From contig JALGQZ010000001.1 of the NCBI GenBank assembly GCA_023105745.1, forward strand, positions 43,920,082 through 43,984,081: DNA of 64,000 nt, read 5' to 3'. Below, piece by piece: positions 23,253 to 35,880 of the stretch. The stretch's first letter is position 1; each line of letters begins with the position of its first letter. The DNA is from Austropuccinia psidii. Its lineage: Eukaryota > Basidiomycota > Pucciniomycetes > Pucciniales > Sphaerophragmiaceae. Made by a program: the position numbers and the translations under genes. Below the pieces are notes generated by a model. The model was not told where the DNA came from. It saw nothing but the letters and a program-made list of their open reading frames with translations, and did not search any database.

Positions 23253-23812
23253 TTTTAAAACTTTTTTGGACCTTATAAGTAAGTTTTTCTCTTATCTTCT
23301 GTTTTTCTGACAATTGTTTTATATTTTTTAGGTGTGTTTTCTTTTAAAATATATATTTTTTGTATATATTTTACTTTATTACTCATAGTATAAGAGTACT
23401 TACCATGTGGTTAATACCCACTGGAACCTTTATTCTTGGTGTGTTTACATATAAAACACTTGAGCCATCAATAAGTCCTGTATTCTTGATTGAATAAGGA
23501 CACCTCTGACTGAAAAACCATCAGTTGAGGCGTGCTTAAGTGTATTGTTAACTCAATTACACTTATACAGAGCCACTTATCCAGATTACACTTGAAAACC
23601 ACAAGTGTATCTGTGGGATACTGGCACACAAACAGTATGACAGGGTACCAAAAGCTGTAATTCTGATGTGGAATTGTTGATTCAATTACACTGTCATTAT
23701 ACAGGGCATGTTGTAGTAACATACAAGCCCAGAGGCCAATCCTAGACGTGCAAAACCAGCATTCTTGAGAAGTCTTAACTGACATAAGCCCTCTTTTTCC
23801 TGCCTTGATTCA

Positions 23813-24879
23813 GTGGAAGAAAATTACATCCCACTTGAGACCCAGTCACAGGCCAACACACCAGTGACACCCTCAGAACCAGAGGGCAGCAAGGGCAAAG
23901 GAAAGAGGCACAGTGAAGGTCTCATTACAGCCAAAAAGTGGACACCCATAGCCACTCAGAGGAGTAGAAAACCACGAAACTCTGCTTCAATACAAGGTAA
24001 ACCAACCTTAACCACTTGTACAGGAAAGATTACAATTATTAACCCAGTTTTAACTTCCAAAGGCAAACTGCCCAAGTCAGCAGACAATAAATTTGTACAA
24101 GGCACAGTCAAAGGTAAATACCCTAAGAACATAAAGTTTTTGACTGCTTGTGAGCACTGATATGTCCCCTGCATACCTCAGAGATCTTGGCTTCCAAAGG
24201 AACCAGCCAGAGGACAGAGAAGGACTGTCCAGAACCAGAAGACCAGGAAGAGGACACCTTGGACACAGTGGTGGATGGAAAAAAAATGAGGGAGATAATA
24301 TCAACCTTGCCATTCACACTCCAATTCAACAGAGACCTCAAACCAGAGGACTGGAAGGATATGGATCAAGTTCTTCAGATCCACCAACTCCTCAAAGACT
24401 TATTTCAATGGAGCATGGACAACAAGAGGTTCAACCTAGCAACTCACTGGGCAGAACTTGGATCAAGTTGCCAGAAGATCTGTCTCAAAGAGATAGACTT
24501 CAAAGACCTTATGGGAACACCAAAGGTTGGAATCCTACCACGCAGCACAGACTCCTGGAGGCAAGGGCACAGAGGATAAGGGAGAATCAAGCCACTATCC
24601 CAGCAATAGAAGAACAATTAACCCAGACAGGGCCTACTGAGATTCCTTCAGGTTCACAAGGAGCAGGCCAAATCAGCTCTCCAGTGGCTTCACACCATTC
24701 AGAAACCAGAAGATCAGTGGCCAAGAGTCATTATTCTTCACAATTCCAGGAAGTTTCTAGGAGAAGACAGGGAAACAAGGGGAAGAACAAGGCCTCCTTC
24801 AAACCGGGGGGAAAGAGTCAGACCCCATGATCCAGAAGCTGTTAGATTTGGTGAAAGAAGTACACAAGAACCAGAAGTA
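23813..24879 (+). pseudogene. Spliced upstream frame of element A, overlapping gag in another frame
   Basis: Exon 1 is open from about 23813 (GTG; either a mutated ATG or just downstream of a splice acceptor at 23812) to 24113. The intron 24114-24181 has GTAAAT...ACCTCAG ends. Exon 2 continues in the frame that is +1 to gag. It carries a well-formed segment (DMDQVLQIHQLLKDLFQW, HWAELGSSCQKICLKEIDF). Near 24515 an indel swaps the two frames. After it this protein's sequence continues in the other frame and would end at the TAG at 24879. Element 5 has the same layout. The function is unknown. Confidence 0.55.
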
Positions 24880-27800
24880 GTTGTAAACCACCCTAGAATC
24901 AGTAGTCCTAGTAATAGAAACATTACCCCCACTCAGACTGAAAATAAAATTGTCACATCTGAGAGTAACATCAACAGTGATACACTGTGGTTACAAATGT
25001 CCCAATATGTTGAGCAATCTGCAAAGCAGTTTGCAGACATTAAATCTAGCCAAGAGAGGATGAGACAAACTCAAGCCTCCTTGGAACAAATAGTTAAGAA
25101 TCTTCAAGAATGATATGCTCAACTGAGCAAAGCCTCTGAAGAAACCAACAAAAGACTGAATATAGTCTTTGAAGAACAACACCACAGCACAAGGGACAGG
25201 GAGTGTCTGGATCAAGACATTAACAAATTGTTTAATGCCTACCATAGCTTGAAGCCCCAACCACAAGGCCAAGCTATGGAGAATCCATATCAACCAGATG
25301 ACATCAAACCAGATGCCATGTTGTTGAGTAAGGCAAGATCTCCATCACAATACCAGGATGGAGATGGCATTTCTTATTCAGAGAAGGAAGCCTTGAAACA
25401 ACTTCCTGAGGCCTCAAGCTGGCCCAAATTCTCTGTATCAGGAGAATATGATCATATGGAGCTCATAGATTATATTGATGGACTCTTCATTGATGTACCA
25501 AGCATACCAGACTACTGGATTACTGCTAGATTGAATACTGCATTTAAAGGTCATGCAAGTATATGGTACACAGAAATGAAAGAAATCCACGGCAGAAGAA
25601 ACTGGCCATGGTGGAAGAGTAAAATCATCCAAAAGTACATTAATGGAACTTGGATATGGCAAAAGACCATGTCATTTGAAAATGACAAATACTCTGTGGA
25701 CAAAGATCCATATGAGTGGTGTCTCAGACAGTCTAAAAGGCGTAAAGCCATTGATCCTCAGATGAACATCCAAATGAGGAATCACAAACTTCTGACACAA
25801 ATGCCAGGAGAACTAGAGCATGCAGTAAAATGCAGATGCAACCAAAATTGCACTCTAGATGACATTTCTAATACCTTACAAGACATAAGGAAAAGAAGTA
25901 ATATAGGGAAATTCACCCCATATAAGAGAAGTGGTTTCAAAGAAATACAACCACTCAGGGTAGAGTTTAAAGACAAACCCAGAGAAAGAGTGGCAGAAGT
26001 GGCTAAGAAGAAGAGTTCTTTTCACAATTGTGGTTCAACAGACCACTATGCCATCAACTATCCAAAGGCAAAGAAAAAAGTCTAAGCCATAGAGAAAGTC
26101 CCTGAGGAAGAACCTCCAACAGAGGATTTTGAATGAGACTCCATGGGTGATGCCATCAGAGAGCCATCTGAGGATGATCAAGACCCAAGAGAGGAATTTC
26201 TAGTGGAATACCAGGAGGAAACCCCACTAGAAATCCAGGACATACACATACACTTGGAAGCAGGAATGGCACAGGACACAGCTAACAAGAACTTGTGCAA
26301 ACACACACAAGATGCACAAACATTCCTGGTTACACCAACCAAAGGAATGGCATATATACATGGGACAGCCACAAAAATGACTGGTTGTATTGACAATGCT
26401 CAGCACCCACTGATCATTGATAGTGGAGCACACTGCTCCATAGTAGCCAGAAATTATCTGGATACCCACTTCCCAAATTGGGAAAAACAGCTCTTGCCCA
26501 CTAAGGCAAAGAACTTTAAAAGTGAATCAGGGAAGATGACTTCCATTGGAACAATTATCAAAGAGATAATTATACCCCACAGGAAGGGTAATATCAGACT
26601 CAACCCAGAGTTTGTAGTGCTTAATGATGCCCACATCCAAGGATTTTTACTGGGAACAGATTACCAGAGGATGTATGGCATAGACATTTACAACAGTAAA
26701 AATAGACACATCACCATTGGTACTAACAAGGAAAGGAGATTTTCACTTGACATATACCAGATATCTTCTCAAGATCCACTAGAAGAACTTAGCACTACCC
26801 TCACCAGTAAACAAAAACTAAGTTTACTGAAGATGCTGAGAAAGAATAGACCAGCATTTGCCATTGGAGAAGAACCATTAGGCAAGATCAAAGGCCATGA
26901 TATAGAACTATATCTGGATGTGGAAAGGCCTTATCCACCTATGCTGAGGAGACCTCCTTATCCAGCAAGCTTGGAAACCAGGAAAGAAATTGAGAAACAT
27001 ATCAATGAACTCCTGGGCAAGGATGTCATCAGGAAGATTGGACATAATGAAATAGTGGAAATCACCACCCCTGTCCTAATCACCTGGCATGATGGCAAGT
27101 CTAGATTGTGTGGAGATTTTAGAGCCCTTAATAACTACACAAAAGCAGAAAGGTACCCTATACAAAGGATACCCCATTCCTTAGATAAACTGGCCAAGGC
27201 CAGATACATAACCAAAATGGATTGTACGAAAGGTTTCCACCAAAATGGAGTTAAACCAAACTCCATGAAGTTACTCGGGATAATATGCCATATGGGTATA
27301 TATGAGTACACCAGGATGCCATTTGGCATCAAGAATGCACCAGCCCACTTCCAAAGGATGATGGACACCATATTTCAAGAAGAAATAATGGAAGGCTGGA
27401 TGGTAGTATATATTGATGATATCATTATATACTCAGAGACATGGGAAGACCATGTACAATACATAGACAGAGTTTTAAGTAAATGTATACCCATTAATCT
27501 AAAAATTTCACTCAAAAAGTGTAATTTTGGCCAACAAGAGCTACTAGCTCTAGGACATAAAGTCTCAGGTCTTAGTCTGGAAATTGACCAGAACAAGGTA
27601 GCAGCAGTACTGCAAAAGCCAGTACCAAAGAGCATCAAAGAGATGCAATCTTTCCTTGGGTTTGCTAGCTACTATAGAAACCACATCAAAATATTTTCCC
27701 ACATAACTAGTAGTTTATACAAGTTATGTTCAAAGGATGTAGTTTTTGAAATAACCAAGGAAAGGAGGGATGCATAGTAGAGGATCAAATATGAACTCAC

Positions 27801-29994
27801 TAATGCACCTGTGCTCATCTTACCTGACTTTAAACTACAATTCAAGTTATATATAGATGCAGCATGCAGCCAAGGCCTAGGGGCAGCCCTTCACCAAAGA
27901 CAAATTGTGGATGGTGAACCAAGAGAAGGAGTAATTTGCTACATCTCAAGGCAGCTGAAAGATTCAGAAGCCAGGTATGGGGCCACCCAGACTGAATGCC
28001 TATGTCTAGTCTGGGCTCTAGAAAAACTCCATTATTATTTGGATGGTGCAGTCTTTGAAGTCTACACAGACTGCACAGCCTTGAAGTCTTTACTAAACAT
28101 GAAGACTACAAATAGACATATGCTGAGATGGCAAATAGCCATCCAGGAGTATAGAGGGAACATGACCATCATATACAAAGAAGGCAAAAGCCATACCAAT
28201 GCAGATGGCCTCCGCAGATGGCCACTGGACAATGTCAAAAGTAATCCAGCTTATGACCCAGAAGTTGCAGCAAAAATCCCTATCCATTTCATGGAAATAG
28301 ATAGGAAGAAGAACTTCAGAATATCTGAATGGGAACCAGAAAGTGGTACCCTTGAAAGTGGAGACACTGACTCAGAAGGGACAGAAACCCCCATACTGGG
28401 AATAAGTTCCTCAGAACTGCACAATGAATTCTTCAGTGCAGTACAGAAGTCTTATGCCAAACACAAACAGTGTAGCATACTACTCCAACTCCTTCAACAA
28501 AAGTACAGGAGTCCAGAACTGGAAACCCAGCTGGAAGCACCCTGGTTGAGGGCCTATAAGGACAATAAGTTTTTTCTTATAGATGGCCTGCTCTATCACA
28601 GAGAAAAGCACACAAGTGCACTCACAGTGGTAGACAGAGACCACATCTCATTGATCCTACAAGAATGCCATGACTGCCTCTATATGGGACACATGAGTGA
28701 GGACAGGACCAAAGAGAGGGTAGCAAGCACAGCTTGGTGGCCCAAGTGGGAACAAGAGTTGAGTGAATACATCAACACTTGTGAAAGATGCCAAAAGGCA
28801 AATAGGAAACATGGGAAGAAGTATGGGTTACTTCAACACATAGAAGAACCCAAACACCCATGGGAAACCATCAACATGGACTGGGTAACAGGACTTGTCC
28901 CAGGGGGAAAAGAAAACTATAATGCCTGTTTGATCATAGTTGATAGGTTGAGCAAGAGCATGAGGTGCCTACCATGCCATAAAGAAGACACAGCCATGGA
29001 TACTGCTCTGTTGTTTTGGAATCACATCATATCTACCTGTGGAGTCCCTAAGATCATCATTAGTGATAGGGACCCAAAATTAAAATCTGAATTTTGGACT
29101 AACTTATATGACATGCTTGGTACCAAACTTGCTTTTTCCACAGCTTACCATCCACAAACAGATGGCCTAGCTGAAAGGATGATCCAAACAATGGAGGACA
29201 TCCTCAGAAGATTCTGTGCCTATTGCATGGAGTACAAGGACCATGAGGGATACACCCATGATTGGGTTACCCTCTTACCAGCAGTCCAACTGGCTTATAA
29301 TACAAGCCAGCACTCCACCACAGGTAAAACACCTGCACTGGTGGAGAAAGGGTGGAACCCCCTGTTGCCTGTGGATCACTTGAAGAAAAATCTCCTGACT
29401 ATCCACCCCACAGCCAAAGACTTCCATGATATGTGGAAGAGGGCCTGTGACACAGCTGCCAAATGCATAGCTGAGGCAAAAGAATACAATAAGCAGAGGT
29501 GGGACAAATCACATATTGAACCTGACTTCAAGGAAGGGGACCAGGTGTTAGTGTCTACACTGAACTTCAACAATCTCAAAGGACCTAAAAAGATGAGAGA
29601 CTCATTTGTAGGACCTTTTACTATCATTAAGTTGATAGGCAAAAATGCAGTGGAAGTCAAACTCACTGAGCAGTTTTCAAGGAAACATCCAGTCTTTCCA
29701 GTGAGTTTGGTCAAACCATACTTCCAGACAGAGGAGGATAAATTCCCCTCCAGGAGAAAGAGCCCCACACCACAAGAGATAGTGGAAGTGGAAGACTCCC
29801 CTGGACCTGTGAGTAAGATCATCAGGGCCAGGAAGATCAGACTCAATGGGAAAGATCAAAGACAATACCTAGTCAGATTCAAGAACCAGACAGCAGATAA
29901 AGACAAATGGTTGGCAGAGGATGCCATACCAGATGGGAACCTTCATTTAAGGAGATTCAGAGCCTCTAGGAGGACTGAACAGTCTCATCAATGA
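24161..29994 (+). pseudogene. gag-pol: Element A gag-pol polyprotein, multiple stops
   Basis: The start ATG at 24161 lies 21 nt before the 3' splice site of the upstream intron. Apart from a frame swap near 24515, the gag core, protease, RT, RNase H, integrase and C-terminus share one frame. Stops are TGA 25111, TAA 26083, TGA 26134 and a double TAG at 27775-27780, the last lying between RT and RNase H. Motifs are protease DSGAH, RT YIDD, RNase [10 protein letters not shown], integrase HHCC and DDE, and a chromodomain-like C-terminus. The zinc knuckle at about 26019-26060 has lost its first and last Cys (to Phe and Tyr). A single-frame design contrasts with the frameshift used by elements 1-3. 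Confidence 0.88.
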
Positions 29995-30000
29995 TGAGTC

Positions 30001-30018
30001 TTTTTTAGAGGGAGGGTA
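30001..30018 (+). other. Polypurine tract of element A
   Basis: TTTTTTAGAGGGAGGGTA directly precedes the 3' LTR start TGTCAACCTG at 30019. It matches the tract of element 5. Confidence 0.75.
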
Positions 30019-31098
30019 TGTCAACCTGTGTAAGATGTGACTATGAAACTGATGATAATATTACTATTAATCAACAGTACTATGTCTGTTCTTATGAAAT
30101 ATAATAATAAAATATTATTATAACCAAAATTAAATAATTAAATAATTATTTCTTTCACATGTTAAGCACTACTAGTGATTTTAACAGTGAGCAAGTAATT
30201 GTCTACAAGAATCAATTACAAGAAGAATTTAATAATAAAAACTTCTTTTATTAAAATAATAAAATTATTTTAATATATAATTATCTTTTTCAAGAATAAT
30301 TATAAAAATAATCCTTGAAGAAAACTATTACTAGAGAAAAACTTTAAGAATTAAAGTTAAATGACTCACTAATACTCCAAAGAATTTATTGATAGATAAA
30401 AGTAGAGAAATTTGACATAGAATTGTGGATTTAAAAGATCAAAATGATTTATAGCAGGATTACAACAATATATAGTTGGATTCTATGATTTCACGTCTTT
30501 CTGGTGTATTCTGAAAGATTTTAAAACACTTAAGAATAGTTTAACTAATACTTACTTGTTGGTAACAATGATATAAAATGATAATAAGATGATGATACGG
30601 AAAAAACAGCAAGAGAAGGCCTCTTTTAAGTCAACAACAGCTCACAGAGGCGTTCCATGGAGCAAACTGAAAAACCAGTGAGTGAGAAAGCATCAAACCC
30701 TTTTGGATTAGTAATTACATCATCTGTTGTCACATAAAATTGTCATAATTGCTTGATTGATGCTTTTACGTGACTACCAACCCTAATATGGTTAAGAATA
30801 AAAGGAGTAAAATTTGTAAATCTTCTTTTATTCCAAAGTAATCATTGATTTCCCAAAGTTATAAATTTTATTGACAATTTCATAACAGGTTGTTTTTACT
30901 GTGAATTTTTGAAGATTCAGTGTTTCACGTAGAATAACCAAAAATGGACTGTAAGTAAAGCTTCTAATTTTACTAGTAAAACTGTAAATCTTTTTGGTTG
31001 TACCAGAGATAATACAGTTCTCAATTGGTCCTTAAGGTTTCAGGAAGATTCATTAAGATTTGTATTTTTAATGAATTTTTGAAGTTTTTACCTCATTT

Positions 31099-31859
31099 TG
31101 TCACAGGGGCTCTTCGAAGTGAAGAGGGCCTGGCACTCAGTAAACTGGGACTCACTTATGGAGGGCTCAAAGATAAGATAAAAGAGATACACTTGAGAGT
31201 GTTAAAGATAAATTGCTAAAGAATAAATATAAGAAAAAGCAGCAACAAAAGATAAGAGTAAAAGAATAGAAGAGCCAACCACAAACAAGTCCAAGTCCAC
31301 TGTTTCAACCTGTCAGAATGGAAAGAGAAGGGTTAATAAGGATATGGCCACCCAACTCATACTGTACAGGCGAAGAGAGAAATTCAAAGACTAACTTAAG
31401 ATTAAATAATTATAATACCCAAAAATAAGGATAAGAATAATTATAAAATAATAAATAAACTAAATTAATTAACTGGGGAAAAGTCCCCAGGGGGGAGAAA
31501 GAGGGGCTGGTATATGTGAGAATCACCAGCCCTGATCCAGAGGAAGAATTTTCATGAGAATATTTGATGATTGAATTGAGTCTGGCCAATACAGGTCCTG
31601 TATGGCTGTACAGAACCTGTACAAGAGGTGTGGTGTATTGGAGTGATCATACAGTTTCATACTGGTGTATTGAAACTGTATTGGGTGAATCCAGCCTGTA
31701 CAGGTATTGACAGGCTGTATTGAGGTACCAAGCTGTATGCATGTTCAGAATGAAGATTGCTGAACTTGAATGCTGATACAAATGCTGGATCTGCTGATTT
31801 GGGGTGTTTTTAGTGGGTGTATGACTGAATACCCCTACCCCTGATGAGTGGTTGTTACA
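31099..31859 (-). repeat. Element 3 3' LTR (761 bp)
   Basis: Starts TGTCACAGGGGCTCTTCG and ends GTGGTTGTTACA. The partner is 49916-50676 with the same length. The PPT is at 31863-31872. Confidence 0.95.
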
Positions 31860-31985
31860 GTATCCCCCTCTTGAAACTGGTGGGCTCCTGAACACCATAA
31901 TAACCTGCCATTGTTGAGTGGCATTTCACTACCCCACACAATTCCTTGGAAGGTTTTTCTTTTGGCAATTATCTCGAAATCCTTC

Positions 31986-32752
31986 TGTCACAGGGGCTCT
32001 TCGAAGTGAAGAGGGCCTGGCACTCAGTAAACTGGGACTCACTTATGGAGGGCTCAAGGATAGGATAAGATGAGATACACTTAAGAGTGTTAAAGATGAA
32101 TTACTAAAAGGATGAATATAAGAAAAGCAGCAACAAAAGAAATAAGAAGAAGAAAATAGAAGAGCCAACCACAAACAAGTCCAAGTCCACTGTTTCAACC
32201 TGTCAGAATGGAAAGAGAAGGGTTAATAAGGATATGGCCACCCAACTCATACTGTACAGGCGAAGAAAGAAAAGAGGCAAAGACTAACTTAAGATTAAAT
32301 AAATATAATACCCAAAATATAAGGATAAGAATATTCAGTTAATAATAAATCAACTAAATTAATTAACTGGGGAAAAGTCCCCAGGGGGGAGAAAGAGGGG
32401 CTGGTATATGTGAGAATCACCAGCCCTCATCCAGAGAAGAATTTTCATGAGAATAATTGATTGTTGAATTGAGTCTGGCCAATACAGGTCCTGTACAGCT
32501 GTACAGGACCTGTACGAGAGGTGTGGTGTATTTGAGTGATCATACAGTTTCATACTGGTGTATTGAAACTGTATTGGGTGAATCCATCCTGTACAAGTAT
32601 TGACAGGCTGTATTGATGTACCAAACTGTATGCATGTTTCAGAATGAAGATTGCTGAAACTGACTGCTGATGCAGATACTGGATTTGCTGATTTGAGGTG
32701 TTTGAGTGGGTGTATGAATGAATACCCCTACCCCTGATGGATGGTTGTTACA
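31986..32752 (-). repeat. Element 2 3' LTR (767 bp)
   Basis: Appears identical to 41676-42442. It carries a perfect 24-bp palindrome at 32487-32510 (half-site GGTCCTGTACAG). The PPT is at 32756-32765. Confidence 0.95.
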
Positions 32753-33340
32753 GTATCCCCCTCTTGAAACTGGTGGGCTCCTGAACACCATAATACCCTG
32801 CCACTGTTGAGTGGCATCTCAATATCCCCACATTTTTTCAAAAAATTTTCTTTTTTTAAATTTCTTTCCTCTTGACCATTATCCTGAAAATCCTTTATTA
32901 CTTCTTCCCTGCCAAATTCAATTGATTCCCCCCTTTCTTTTCAAATTTGAGTGAGTATCCCTTCCAGAGTATGCAATTCCTTCTTTTGATTCAATCAGTC
33001 CTGTCTTGGGATGTGGCCTTGGGATATATCCCAGAATAAAGGCCATTGAGCACTTGTGCTCAAAAATTGGTGCCCAATGAGTATATGACTTGTACTCATT
33101 GGCCCAGACTTAATCCATTCAATGAACCTCCAAGGGGTCTTGTCCCCATGATCCAAGGAATTGGCCTCAGGCAGCCCTCCCAGTGGGTTTGGACTGTGGC
33201 CCCCATCTTGAGTGATCTTGATGTATCTTGCTTTTTATGGCCTTTTTGGCCTTGCTGGGTGTTTTGGTGATTAGGGCAATTTTTTTTGATTTTTTGGGTT
33301 TTTTGGCCATAATAGGCCTTTTGATGTTTTTGGGATCCTA

Positions 33341-33527
33341 CGGTCCGCGGTCCGTACGCCGCGGTCCGTGGTCCGTGGTCCGCGGTCCGTGGTCCGTGGA
33401 CCGTACGCCGCGGTCCGTGGGCCGTGGGCCGTGGTTCGCGGTCCGTGGGCCGTACGCCGCGGTCCGCGGTCCGTGGGCCGTGGTCTGCGGTCCGTGGGCC
33501 GTACGCCGCGGTCCGCGGTCCGTGGGG
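33341..33527. repeat. CGG/CCG-rich tandem array, element 2 copy (about 187 bp)
   Basis: This is the longest of the three arrays, with many CGGTCCG and CCGCGG (SacII-type) sites and TACGCCGCGGTCCG units. It lies about 290 bp upstream of the accessory gene start. A conserved non-coding block (CCCCTGGGCCC region) separates them. Confidence 0.8.
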
Positions 33528-33817
33528 GCTATTGGAGGCCCCCAGGACCAAAATGAAGCCCCTGGGCCCAAATTTGCTGGGGACCCAGGGTGACCAAGGG
33601 GCCCAAAATTGGCCCAATTCCAAAATTCACCATATATGGCCTGGATCCATTGAAGGGTCCAGGACCATCAAGATCTTGGCCTCCCCAAAGTTGCAGGGGA
33701 GGCCCTGGGTGATGAGTTCAGCCCCAAAGGGGTATGAACCTTCACCTTAGAGGCTTTGAGGTGGGGCATAATTGAGTTATGGCCCCAGTTCCTTGAGTCA
33801 AATTTCTTTCTCTTGAT

Positions 33818-35112
33818 GTGGAGTGGATTGATTCTGACGTCTTGAATCTTCTGCTTGCACTTTCTTCAGTTATGAGTTCCAAACTGACTGAACTCACTGA
33901 ATCTTCCCCTTCTGCACCGCCACCGTCTGTTCTTCATGGTTCTGGCGTCTTCAGTCGATTGTCTTCTCCCTCCATGGCGTCTTCTGGCCATTTTGACCCC
34001 TCCCAAACATATGATGGGTTCAGAGCAGTTGAAGTTCTTGATCCTGCCTGTACTGAGTGTTTGGCCAGGGGGAAGGATTGCTTTCAACATTACAATCCTC
34101 GATCGTCAAAGTGCCATTTCTGCTTCATTGGGAAGAAGCCATGCCGCCGTACCGGATCAACTTTGTCCCGGGTCAAGAGACACTTGTGGAGTAGGAAGGA
34201 TGGGCCTTATGGGCAGGAATTCCCCATTCTTGAGGAACCTACCCCTGATGCCACTTCTGGATTTTCTCAATGTGAGTGATTTGCATTTCTTGGTTGAATT
34301 GATGCTGATATTTTGATGTAGTGACTGGTTCCAGGCAGAGGGATGTGGCCAGGTGGACTAATGTTGGAGGGCCCATTCCGATTGGTGGTAGGCCCATCCA
34401 CTACAGCTCAGAAATTCCCATTTCAAGGACCAATGCTGATGGAGTGGTGAAAGTAGTGAAGAAGCTAAGAAGAATTGTTGATTCCCCATCAGATCCAGAT
34501 GCTGAAGGAAGTGATGAGTTGGATGGTGAAGAAGTTCAAGTTATTCCTCATTCAAGTGGCCATCCATCCAGCAATTCCTCTTCTCAACCTCTTGCCAACC
34601 CCAGATTCCAAAGCCAAGTGGTTCCCAGCACTCCAAGGACCTTCCAACCAATGCTTGCTTCAATTCCTACTACCCTTCCTCCTCCATCACCAACTACTTC
34701 CCACACCACCAGGCCTGCCTTGAATCCAGCAGTAAGACCATCTCCAGTTCAACAGCCCAGAAACTCACCCATAAACACCTCCCGTCAACTCCAACCTGTG
34801 GCTAGCTCCAGCAGAAGAAGAGATGGGATGTCCCCTTTGCCGTTTCCTGCCGCTCAAGTATTCCAAAGAAGAGAACATTGGCCTATCCGGGTAACCAGAG
34901 AAGATCCCAACGCGGCTAGTGAAAATCAAGATGCTGTGGCCAGATTGTTCAGGAGAGTTGACAGAAATAGCAGGGAGGTGATTATGTATGCCAATGACAG
35001 GACGATTCCAGGTACTGCTTCTGAAGAAATGGCTGCAAAATTTGCCTGGTATGAAGATGAGTTGATAAATGATTTCCAGAGAACTTTTGATGACTTGGGT
35101 AGAGATAACTAG
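33818..35112 (+). CDS. Spliced accessory gene of element 2, Zn2Cys6-like cysteine cluster
   Basis: Exons 33818-34271 and 34322-35112 flank a 50-bp GT-AG intron at the same place as in element 1. The spliced product is again exactly 414 residues, with all six cysteines kept. Scattered substitutions but no stop or indel separate it from the element 1 copy, so the frame has been maintained. Transcription converges with pol (pol ends at 35881). The product may be a nuclear DNA-binding regulator, but this rests only on cysteine spacing, basic residues and an acidic/Pro-Ser-rich tail. Because it is antisense to the genomic RNA it must use its own promoter, probably near the upstream CGG/CCG array. 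Confidence 0.75.
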
Positions 35113-35880
35113 TTTCCTTTTCCTTGTTTGTGTTTGGCTTGCCTTCTATCCCCACTCTTATAAATACTAAAAATGAAAAAATAATGGAACCTCCCAATAC
35201 ATGATTTGGGGAGGGGATGCTGCTGCTTTAAAGAAATAAAAGAAAGAAAATTATACAAGTAAAGAAAGAAAGAAAAATAAAAGAATAAGAGAAAAATGAG
35301 AGTAAAGAAAGAAATAACGAAAAATCCTGGTGGTTGGTCCTTCTTGTGGTGAGTTGCTTGATTCTGGCCAAGAAGTGTCTGAAAAATGAAAACCAAGCAT
35401 TTGATGCTCACAGAGTGGCCAAGGTGATGTTTTACAAGAAGTAGAACCCTCAGGGATGCATACCAGGAGATGGAACTTACTTTCATAACTTCCACTCCCC
35501 ACCAAGCACCATAAAACTGAAAAGAATTGCCATAAGTGACTTCTGAAATGAATTGCCATACATGACTTCTGAGATGGATTGCCATAAATGACTTGAAGTA
35601 ATGAATGTCTTGAATTATGATGATTGGCATAAAATGAAAAGATAATAAGGAAAGAAAATGAAACATAAAGAAAGAAAACATTGGGCCATATCTTGATAAG
35701 GTCCAAATCGGAGGGTATTGATGTTGTATGCTTCCTGAACCTGTCCAAAGAATTGACAAGTGCTCACAAAGTGGCCAGGGTGATGCTTACAACAACATAT
35801 GGGTAGAATACCCCCTTAAAGGTGCATGCCAGGAGAGGAACTTACTTTCATAACTTCTTCTCCCCACCAAGCACCATAAA
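35113..35880 (-). other. Element 2 3' non-coding region
   Basis: Corresponds to 3948-4727 of element 1. It contains GAAA-type microsatellite, repeated TGCCATAAATGACT blocks and the duplicated AACTTACTTTCATAACT/CACCAAGCACCATAA module (about 35400-35515 and 35760-35880). No gene is seen. Confidence 0.65.
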
